Source of the DNA: Alteromonadaceae bacterium UBA2620
GTDB taxonomy: Bacteria; Pseudomonadota; Gammaproteobacteria; Enterobacterales; Alteromonadaceae
Assembly: GCA_002339125.1 (NCBI GenBank)
Contig: DDJQ01000092.1
Location: 1-13,058, forward strand
DNA length: 13,058 nucleotides
Reading direction: 5' to 3'
Shown here piece after piece: positions 8,169 through 13,058 of the stretch (position 1 is the stretch's first letter; each line of letters opens with the position of its first letter). Under the pieces are notes generated by a model. The model had not been told where the DNA came from. It saw only the letters and a list, made by a program, of their open reading frames with translations, and searched no databases. The position numbers and the translations under genes are program-made.

Positions 8169-8390
8169 TTGAACCAACAGCCCAACAATCCGTTACACGG
8201 CCTGACGCTGGAAAAGATCCTTACCCGCCTGCAGCAACACTATGGTTGGGAAGGGCTGTATCAGCAAATCAGAGTCAATTGCTTTAATAACGATCCGTCG
8301 ATTAAATCGTCGCTAAAGTTTTTGCGCAAAACACAGTGGGCCAGGGATAAGGTAGAAGCACTGTACCTGGATACTTTCAGTGACGGTTAG
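8169..8390 (+). CDS. VF530-family (DUF2132) small DNA-binding protein
   Basis: This is a 73-residue protein. NNPLHGLTLEKILTRLQQHYGW, split here as NNPLHGLTLEKIL and HYGWEGL, with DPSIKSSLKFLRKTQWAR and KVEALYL, matches the small helical VF530 family, named after a Vibrio fischeri protein and described as DNA-binding. Its cellular role is not established. The conserved region begins at residue 6 and there is no internal methionine, so translation must begin at the TTG at 8169 or another weak codon. I see no good Shine-Dalgarno sequence, which suggests low expression. It lies 65 bp after the response regulator and may share its transcript. The AT-rich ccdAB module follows. Confidence 0.85.
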   Translation: MNQQPNNPLHGLTLEKILTRLQQHYGWEGLYQQIRVNCFNNDPSIKSSLKFLRKTQWARDKVEALYLDTFSDG

Positions 8391-8491
8391 CTCTGAATTG
8401 CAGCTTAAAGTAAGCATCGAAGTAACGCTGCCCGGGTTTAAGCGTCCAGCGGGCGAGTCGAGCGCCTTGATTGGTTGTATTCTAATCACAC

Positions 8492-8520
8492 TTGTCAATG
8501 CGCATGTGTATGCGTATACT
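8492..8520 (+). promoter_or_regulatory. ccdAB promoter with GTATAC operator
   Basis: TTGTCA (8492-8497), a 17-nt spacer and TATACT (8515-8520) form a near-consensus sigma-70 promoter 28 nt before the ccdA ATG. The -10 region contains the palindrome GTATAC (8514-8519), preceded directly by the related GTATGC (8508-8513). CGCAT (8501-8505) and ATGCG (8510-8514) form a further small dyad. CcdA of plasmid F is known to bind a 6-bp palindrome in its own operator, GTATAC as I recall, so autorepression by CcdA-CcdB is likely. The 100 bases before it (8391-8491) hold GC-rich short dyads but no gene that I can see. Confidence 0.75.
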
Positions 8521-8548
8521 AAATTTTGAATTTTACTGGAGTGATGAA

Positions 8549-8794
8549 ATGCAAGATTTATATGACATCAATGCCCCAAAAAAAGCAACAAACTTAAGCC
8601 TAAACAGCGATTTATTGCAGAAAGCTAGGAGCTTAAAAGTGAACTTATCCGCGACTTTGGAGCAAGCACTTAAAGACAAGCTCAAGAGTGTTGAAGCGGA
8701 GAAATGGAAACAGGAAAATAAGGCTGCGATATCGGCATATAACGAATTTGTAAGCGAAAATGGTTGTATAAGTGATGAATACAGGCATTTTTAA
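8549..8794 (+). CDS. ccdA: CcdA-type antitoxin
   Basis: This 81-residue protein is the antitoxin of a type II module and also the likely repressor of its own operon. The N-terminal part, NAPKKATNLSLNSDLLQKAR followed by a helix ending in LEQALKDKL, fits the ribbon-helix-helix DNA-binding fold. The C-terminal half (WKQENKAAISAYNEFVSENG) fits the CcdA tail that wraps around and inhibits CcdB. I chose the ATG at 8549, with GGAG 7 nt upstream; an in-frame ATG at 8492 would lie inside the promoter. Stop and ccdB start overlap by one base (TAATG). The coding region is AT-rich: 21 of 60 bases at 8581-8640 are G or C, against 31 of 60 in a stretch of opgH (11101-11160), suggesting horizontal acquisition. 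Confidence 0.92.
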   Translation: MQDLYDINAPKKATNLSLNSDLLQKARSLKVNLSATLEQALKDKLKSVEAEKWKQENKAAISAYNEFVSENGCISDEYRHF

Positions 8795-9111
8795 TGGCTC
8801 AGTTTGATGTTTACAGAAATCCAAGCAAGAAAACGAGTAAGGCCTATCCACTGCTTGTTGATGTCCAGAATTCTGTTATCGATCAATTAGCAACACGGCT
8901 AACGGTACCATTAATCAAAAGGAGTACCAAAAGCAGCCTGTATATGAAAAAGTTGACGCCGGAGATAGAGTACGAAGGAGAAACTTATTTATTCCTTGCT
9001 CAGCAATTGAGCGCTATACCCGAGGAGGTGTTACGTGATCGCATTGGTTCTCTGGAGCAACACAGAGATTTGCTTATAGACGCAATAGACTTCGCGATTA
9101 CAGGAATATAA
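8794..9111 (+). CDS. ccdB: CcdB-type toxin (DNA gyrase poison)
   Basis: This 105-residue toxin pairs with the upstream antitoxin. CcdB traps DNA gyrase on cleaved DNA by binding the GyrA subunit. FDVYRNP at the start, YPLLVDVQNSVID, RLTVPLI, and YLFLAQQLSAIPEEVL follow the CcdB fold order. The C-terminal three-residue site, WGI in the plasmid F toxin, is TGI here (DFAITGI). From memory, the chromosomal Vibrio fischeri CcdB also ends in ITGI, so this need not mean inactivity. The frame is intact and full length. The start overlaps the ccdA stop by one base, so translation is coupled. The 29 bases between this stop and the convergent nhaC stop contain no clear terminator. Confidence 0.93.
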   Translation: MAQFDVYRNPSKKTSKAYPLLVDVQNSVIDQLATRLTVPLIKRSTKSSLYMKKLTPEIEYEGETYLFLAQQLSAIPEEVLRDRIGSLEQHRDLLIDAIDFAITGI

Positions 9112-9140
9112 CCCGCATTCAGCGGCTTGCTTTGCTTAAG

Positions 9141-10151
9141 CTAATTCGCCACGGGCGTTCCGTCATCATTAAACTTTGCGATGTCAGCGCCAGATGATTC
9201 CCATTCTTCGCGTTCCTCGTCTGTTGCTTTGGGTGAGAACCAACCAAGGTAGGCATAAAATATCCCGATCAAAGGCGCTGTCCAGCAAGCGAAGGCCAGA
9301 GGGATGTACAGTAAGTTTTCTAAACTATCGCCAGCAATGCCAATGCCAAGCGCTGAGATAACAAACGTGCCACCGGCATTCCAGGGGATCAGAGGCGACA
9401 TTAATGTTCCTCCTTCCTCAACGCCTCGCGATAGGTTTAACGTTGAATACCCCATGCCGCGGTAGACAGGTGAAAACATCCGACCTGGTAATGCTACCGA
9501 TAAGTATGGGTCACCTGCCACCAGATTGGTCGCGAACGCCGTTCCTACTGAAGCCACCTGAGTACCGGCAAAGGTTTTAACCTTGCTCTTAATGGAATTA
9601 ATAATACTTCGCAGACAACCCGTGGTTTCCAGTGCACCGCCAAAGCTTAAGGCGATCAGTACCAGTGATATGGTCCACATCATGGATTGAATACCACCAC
9701 GATTGAGCAGGTTGTCTATCTCGCTGATATTGGTTTGAATACTGTAGCCGTTATTCGCATAGTCAAAGACCGACTGTAGGCTTTGCCCCTGAGTCGCCAT
9801 GGCAAACGCGCCGCCTACAATTACCCCTGCAAATAATGAGGGAAGTGGCGGGAATTTCTTCAGCGCCAGCAGCATAACCACTAAAGCAGGAAGTAAAGCC
9901 CAGGCAGAGATATAAAAATTGTCTTCTAACGCTGCCGTAATCCCTTCGATTTTTTCAAACGAAGCACTTTGCGTATCGATAACAAAATACCCGACCCCAA
10001 TATAAATCAGAAAGGCAATAACCATGGCGGGAATAGTGGTCGCCATCATATTTTGTATATGAGAGAACACATCGGTGCCAGTGACGGCAGGTGCGAGGTT
10101 GGTAGTGTCTGAAAGGGGCGAGACCTTATCGCCGAAGAATGCACCCGACAC
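9141..10151 (-). CDS. nhaC: NhaC C-terminal fragment
   Basis: This open frame of 336 residues is counted from a GTG that overlaps the stop of the first fragment (TAGTG). That GTG is simply the second V codon of GAVVSGAFFGD and has no Shine-Dalgarno sequence, so independent initiation is doubtful, though stop-start reinitiation cannot be excluded. It carries SGAFFGDKVSPLSDTTNLAP and several membrane spans including LVLIALSFGGALE, and ends in a charged cytoplasmic tail. The frame is clean to the TAG at 9141-9143, which argues that the break is recent, artificial or bypassed. Confidence 0.65.
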   Translation of the reverse strand: MSGAFFGDKVSPLSDTTNLAPAVTGTDVFSHIQNMMATTIPAMVIAFLIYIGVGYFVIDTQSASFEKIEGITAALEDNFYISAWALLPALVVMLLALKKFPPLPSLFAGVIVGGAFAMATQGQSLQSVFDYANNGYSIQTNISEIDNLLNRGGIQSMMWTISLVLIALSFGGALETTGCLRSIINSIKSKVKTFAGTQVASVGTAFATNLVAGDPYLSVALPGRMFSPVYRGMGYSTLNLSRGVEEGGTLMSPLIPWNAGGTFVISALGIGIAGDSLENLLYIPLAFACWTAPLIGIFYAYLGWFSPKATDEEREEWESSGADIAKFNDDGTPVAN

Positions 10152-10627
10152 TACCGCACCGGCGGTCCAGTAAAAGGGATATCAAACCCATCGCCGATGC
10201 CCATCAGTGCCAGACCAACAGTTCCCACACTTCCCCAACTGGTACCAAGGGAAACGGCTACCACGGCACATATCACCATGCCCGCCGCCAGAAAGATCTC
10301 AGGGGAAAGTGTTTTTAAACCGTAATAGATGATGGTTGGTACGGTACCGCTGGCAATCCATATGCCGATCATCATGCCAACCACAATCAGTACACTTACC
10401 GATGGCAGGGCCACATGGATAACTTTAAAAATACCAGCTCGAATTTCTTCCCAGTTGAGCCCTAAGTAAATGCCCACAAAGCTGGCCAACGCAATGCCAA
10501 TCGCCAGGGGAATATGAGGCTCAAATACACCGAAGTAGAATATCTGAGTGCCCAGAATAATCAGCGTCAATATCACCGGAGTGAGTGCGAGCGATAGCAT
10601 TGGCGTAACAGGCTGCTTCTGTTCCAT
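10151..10627 (-). CDS. nhaC: NhaC N-terminal fragment
   Basis: This frame encodes 158 residues starting MEQKQPVTPML, with about four or five hydrophobic spans and the conserved GTSWGSVGTVGLALMGIG block near its end. After DIPF it leaves the family sequence (TGPPVR) and stops. Alone it would lack most of the antiporter core and is unlikely to transport. An upstream ATG at 10642 would add five residues without a ribosome site. Confidence 0.65.
   Translation of the reverse strand: MEQKQPVTPMLSLALTPVILTLIILGTQIFYFGVFEPHIPLAIGIALASFVGIYLGLNWEEIRAGIFKVIHVALPSVSVLIVVGMMIGIWIASGTVPTIIYYGLKTLSPEIFLAAGMVICAVVAVSLGTSWGSVGTVGLALMGIGDGFDIPFTGPPVR
10153..10178 (-). other. Possible -1 recoding site in nhaC: CCCTTTT plus hairpin
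   Basis: On the minus strand the heptamer CCCTTTT (10178-10172) stands in the phase C CCT TTT, the X XXY YYZ arrangement of -1 slippery sites. A 5-nt spacer (ACTGG) follows, then a perfect 5-bp hairpin ACCGC-CGGT-GCGGT (10166-10153). A -1 slip here gives exactly the full NhaC reading. The hairpin is short and lies in conserved codons, so it may be fortuitous. A simple base loss in the C/T run explains the same facts. Confidence 0.3.
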
Positions 10628-10693
10628 ACTGCCTCCATTCATTTTAAAGCGGGCGAGCTAAGTGAACCTCCGGGTACAATTTAAGCTGGGGAC

Positions 10694-10719
10694 ACTGGTT
10701 ATTTAAACTGGTAATTTGT
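10694..10719. repeat. Imperfect 13-bp tandem repeat upstream of nhaC
   Basis: ACTGGTTATTTAA (10694-10706) is followed directly by ACTGGTAATTTGT (10707-10719), matching at 10 of 13 positions. It lies about 70-90 bp upstream of the nhaC start and could be a regulator site or part of a promoter; no clear -35/-10 pair is visible. The remainder of 10643-10811 shows no gene. It contains one short GC dyad, CGGCG-TCG-CGCCG at 10743-10755. Confidence 0.35.
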
Positions 10720-10811
10720 GCTTAAGTATGCAGTTAGCTACGCGGCGTCGCGCCGTATAGATCGGAAAAGACTACGACCACCACCAATAAGAAACATAAC
10801 GGCCTTAACCC

Positions 10812-10836
10812 AAAAAGCCGTCATACGACGGCTTTT
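10812..10836 (-). terminator. Intrinsic terminator of opgGH
   Basis: A perfect 10-bp stem, AAAAGCCGTC paired with GACGGCTTTT around a 4-nt loop (10813-10836), is followed on the minus strand by one more T, giving a five-T tract. It begins 19 bases after the opgH stop codon and ends that transcript. The plus-strand arm also ends in four Ts, but no plus-strand gene is present. Confidence 0.9.
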
Positions 10837-10855
10837 AATGGTAGTTATCAGGCTA

Positions 10856-12823
10856 TTACGCTGCTTCGGGCGCCAGTGGCGTTCGCGGTTCAGGGTAAGC
10901 ACTGAAATCCTGAATCACCATAGGCTGCCAGCTACTTTCAGGCAATGCCGGTACCGGGGCTTTCACATTGCCAGCTTCACTGTGTTCAATGTTTGCCATC
11001 CCAATACGAACCCGTTTTAGTGCGCGGCATTCGTTGATTTCGTCCTGGATCACGAAGATACCGCCACGCATGGCCGCCCGGCCAAGGCCAAGGCTGGAGG
11101 TGATGCGGATCAGCGGCGCTGCCAGAACGAGTCCGATTAATACTGGTAACAGCCAGATAAACAGAGCCGGTGTGTAGATGAACGTAGCTGCGCCCCAGGC
11201 TAAAGCGACGATAGTCGCTACTTTTGAGCGTTTAAGTGAATCCATCCACGGCACCATACTGCCTTCACGGGCCTGGGCTTCCCATTTCACTGAAATACCG
11301 GCAAATACGCTGATCACAAAGTAGCTGTGGTAAAACATCATCAGCGGTGCAATAAGAATCGCCATGGCCAGCTCCATCACGCCGCCTTTTATTAAGCGCC
11401 ATGCACCACCAAATTCGTCGCGACGCTGGATCAACGCCAGGATCAGGCCCAGCACTTTAGGCATAAATAACAGCGCTGCCGTTCCCCACATGGTGGCCAC
11501 CATCAACCCCTGTCGGGCAATCTGCCAGTCCGGGAACAACTGATATTCAGCAGTAAAGAATTCCACCGGAGTTAAGGCACGATAGAGCGCATCGGCGGTA
11601 CCGAATGCCAGTACCAGCAGCAGTAACAATGACGAAATATAAGCGAAAGCACCAAACACAAAATGCAGACGGCTGGTCGCTTTTAAGCCTTTAACCCCCA
11701 ACAAGCCTAAATGCTGGATATTACCCTGTACCCAACGGCGGTCGCGGGTAGCGTATTCAATCATGTTAGACGGTACTTCCTCATAACTGCCGGTAGTATC
11801 CGTTAACAAAAAGCACTGCCAGCCAGCGCGACGTAATAAAGCCGCTTCCACAAAGTCATGACTTAAAATGTCACCGCCAAAGGGTTCTTTGCCCTCCAGC
11901 GTGGGTAATCCACAGTGTTGCATAAAAGGTTCCACGCGGATAATCGCATTGTGGCCCCAGTAGTTGGCACTGTCGGTTTGCCAGAATGACAAACCGGTAG
12001 CCAGCATCGGGCTATACAGATGCGCAGCAAACTGCACAAAGCGCGCAAAGAACGTATGCTGACGTACAGGCATTGGAATGGTCTGAACGAGCGCGGTATC
12101 CGGGTTTTGCTCAATGCGGTAAGCCAGATCGTTCATACGCTCGCCGGACATAATACTGTCGGCATCCAGCACAATCATCGCTTCGTAACGATTCCCCCAG
12201 CGCTGACAGAAGTCGGCCAGATTCCCCACCTTACGGCCGGTGTTTTTCTCACGACGACGATAGAACACCTGACTGCTTTTATCGCCTAAACGAGCGGTTA
12301 GCGCTTCCCAGGCGGCCAGTTCGGCCTCGGCCATTTCCGGCTTGGTGGTGTCACTGAGCATGTAGAAGTCGTATTGCTTGCCGTTGTCAGTATCCAGCAA
12401 TTCACGTACGCAGGCTTCGAAGCCCACCATAATACGGCGGGTGTCTTCGTTATACACCGGCATTACCACGGCGTGGCGCTTGGTGAGCGGCGCATCGGTG
12501 CGAGGTGCGGGTTGTGCTTTACGCATACTGAGCGGATCGATATTAAACAGCTTTAATACAAAGCCGATCACCGCTGTCCAGAACGACATCGCCAGCCACA
12601 AAAACAGCATCATACTTAATGCCAGCTGGGCAATTTCCATTTCGGTTAACACGTTAGGTTTAAAAATTTCGTACAGGCTCCACCCGGCTAATGCTGCGGT
12701 GGGAATGGCCAGAATCGCCATTATTGATAATCGTACGCCTGAACCCCACGCCCGCAATACAGGCGTTGCCTTTGGAGTACTTCCTTCAGAGTCAGAGTGA
12801 GTATTATTCTGCATGATAGACAT
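10856..12823 (-). CDS. opgH: OpgH (MdoH), glucan biosynthesis glucosyltransferase
   Basis: This inner-membrane protein of 655 residues uses UDP-glucose to make the beta-glucan backbone of osmoregulated periplasmic glucans and exports it. Two spans (about 31-50 and 63-92) precede a cytoplasmic family 2 glycosyltransferase domain. That domain has MPVYNED, YMLSD (D158), the metal-binding DADS (D220, D222), LSHDFVEAALLRRAG (D323) and RDRRWVQGN (361-369). Several further spans follow. Escherichia coli OpgH is about 847 residues; this one has a much shorter N-terminus, and in E. coli that N-terminal region is linked to FtsZ binding. I chose the ATG at 12823, with TGAGG 9 nt upstream, rather than the GTG at 12844 or the ATG at 12814. 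It overlaps the opgG end by 20 bp. Confidence 0.93.
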   Translation of the reverse strand: MSIMQNNTHSDSEGSTPKATPVLRAWGSGVRLSIMAILAIPTAALAGWSLYEIFKPNVLTEMEIAQLALSMMLFLWLAMSFWTAVIGFVLKLFNIDPLSMRKAQPAPRTDAPLTKRHAVVMPVYNEDTRRIMVGFEACVRELLDTDNGKQYDFYMLSDTTKPEMAEAELAAWEALTARLGDKSSQVFYRRREKNTGRKVGNLADFCQRWGNRYEAMIVLDADSIMSGERMNDLAYRIEQNPDTALVQTIPMPVRQHTFFARFVQFAAHLYSPMLATGLSFWQTDSANYWGHNAIIRVEPFMQHCGLPTLEGKEPFGGDILSHDFVEAALLRRAGWQCFLLTDTTGSYEEVPSNMIEYATRDRRWVQGNIQHLGLLGVKGLKATSRLHFVFGAFAYISSLLLLLVLAFGTADALYRALTPVEFFTAEYQLFPDWQIARQGLMVATMWGTAALLFMPKVLGLILALIQRRDEFGGAWRLIKGGVMELAMAILIAPLMMFYHSYFVISVFAGISVKWEAQAREGSMVPWMDSLKRSKVATIVALAWGAATFIYTPALFIWLLPVLIGLVLAAPLIRITSSLGLGRAAMRGGIFVIQDEINECRALKRVRIGMANIEHSEAGNVKAPVPALPESSWQPMVIQDFSAYPEPRTPLAPEAA

Positions 12824-13058
12824 AGTTCCATACCTCACTAACACGTTGGTTTTCTTGATGAATGTAAAGACGCATATCCGCTGGCTGACCGGCCTGCGGA
12901 GTTAGCAGAAAAGTTGCGCGCAATAATTTACCGCTGTTAACCGGGAACACGCGCGCCTGCTGGATCTGTCCCTGGTTGGTGGTAGCTGTAAGGTTTAGCA
13001 TTTCAGGCGCAATGCTCATGCCTTCAGGCACCTTAAAATCGATAGAAAAACGGCGGGT
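12804..13058 (-). CDS. opgG: OpgG-type glucan biosynthesis protein (3' end only)
   Basis: The frame enters from the right edge and ends with TAA at 12804-12806, giving the last 84 residues. RRFSIDFKVPEG at the start and the closing WNYVYHAE fit the C-terminal immunoglobulin-like domain of OpgG/OpgD proteins. OpgG acts in the periplasm and is needed for glucan synthesis, probably in branching or trimming the backbone. The overlap with opgH and the standard opgG-opgH order support OpgG over its paralogue OpgD. The signal peptide and the catalytic domain lie outside the window. Confidence 0.85.
   Translation of the reverse strand, partial: TRRFSIDFKVPEGMSIAPEMLNLTATTNQGQIQQARVFPVNSGKLLRATFLLTPQAGQPADMRLYIHQENQRVSEVWNYVYHAE

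Larger units (their letters stand above)
9141..10627 (-). pseudogene. nhaC: NhaC Na+/H+ antiporter, interrupted by a one-base frameshift
   Basis: Joining the two frames gives a protein of about 495 residues, the usual NhaC length, made of many membrane spans. NhaC exchanges internal Na+ for external H+ across the inner membrane, for salt and pH balance. The first frame runs through GTSWGSVGTVGLALMGIGDGF and then reads into a TAG at 10151-10153. Moving to the -1 frame at CCCTTTT (minus strand, 10178-10172) restores IPF-YWTAGAVVSGAFFGD and the conserved SPLSDTTNLAP block. No other lesion is visible. I chose the ATG at 10627, close after GGAGG, over the ATG at 10642. Three readings remain open: a one-base deletion or sequencing error in the C3T4 run, a young pseudogene, or -1 frameshifting. 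Confidence 0.8.

Noticed and set aside
9094..9111. Loss of the gyrase-poisoning tryptophan at the CcdB C-terminus (TGI instead of WGI), suggesting a dead toxin.
   Set aside because: From memory the active chromosomal Vibrio fischeri CcdB also ends in ITGI, so the change looks like a subfamily trait rather than inactivation.
8391..9140. ccdAB as an integron gene cassette flanked by attC sites.
   Set aside because: GC-rich short dyads occur before ccdA, but I found no paired core sites of the GTTRRRY/RYYYAAC kind and no matching repeat after ccdB. The module also carries its own promoter.
10743..10755. GC-rich dyad CGGCG-TCG-CGCCG as a terminator or RNA gene.
   Set aside because: The stem is only 5 bp with no T-tract and no surrounding structure; it may be chance.

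Overview
The window looks like chromosomal DNA of a marine gammaproteobacterium, most likely of the Alteromonas group (Alteromonadales). This rests on the nudE-cysQ pair, the opgGH pair, a VF530-family protein, a chromosomal ccdAB of the Vibrio type and an NhaC antiporter. I judged it from remembered family resemblance only, with no database search.

Layout. Positions 1-1530 (+) hold the end of nudE, cysQ and a secreted YceI-family protein, closed by a perfect bidirectional hairpin terminator (1550-1577). Positions 1583-5634 (-) hold a two-gene ABC transporter operon: an ATPase, translationally coupled to a 1066-residue protein that fuses a multi-span ABC permease to an M1-type zinc aminopeptidase domain. 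A divergent regulatory region follows (5635-5923). It contains two 15-bp direct repeats exactly 21 bp apart, as expected of a LytTR-regulator site, and a large bulged inverted repeat. Positions 5924-8103 (+) hold a LytS-type membrane histidine kinase overlapping a LytTR response regulator. The simplest reading is that this two-component system controls the divergent permease-peptidase transporter; its signal and substrate are unknown.

Positions 8169-8390 (+) hold a small VF530-type DNA-binding protein that must start at TTG. Positions 8492-9111 (+) hold an AT-rich ccdAB toxin-antitoxin module with a near-consensus promoter carrying a GTATAC palindrome in its -10 region.

Positions 9141-10627 (-) hold nhaC, a Na+/H+ antiporter gene broken into two frames by a single-base shift. 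The break lies exactly at a correctly phased CCCTTTT heptamer followed, 5 nt later, by a short hairpin. The options are a sequencing error, a recent pseudogene, or a -1 recoding site.

Positions 10812-13058 (-) hold a terminator, opgH and the 3' end of opgG, for periplasmic osmoregulated glucan synthesis. The opgG end and opgH start overlap by 20 bp.

No tRNA, rRNA, CRISPR array or insertion sequence was seen.
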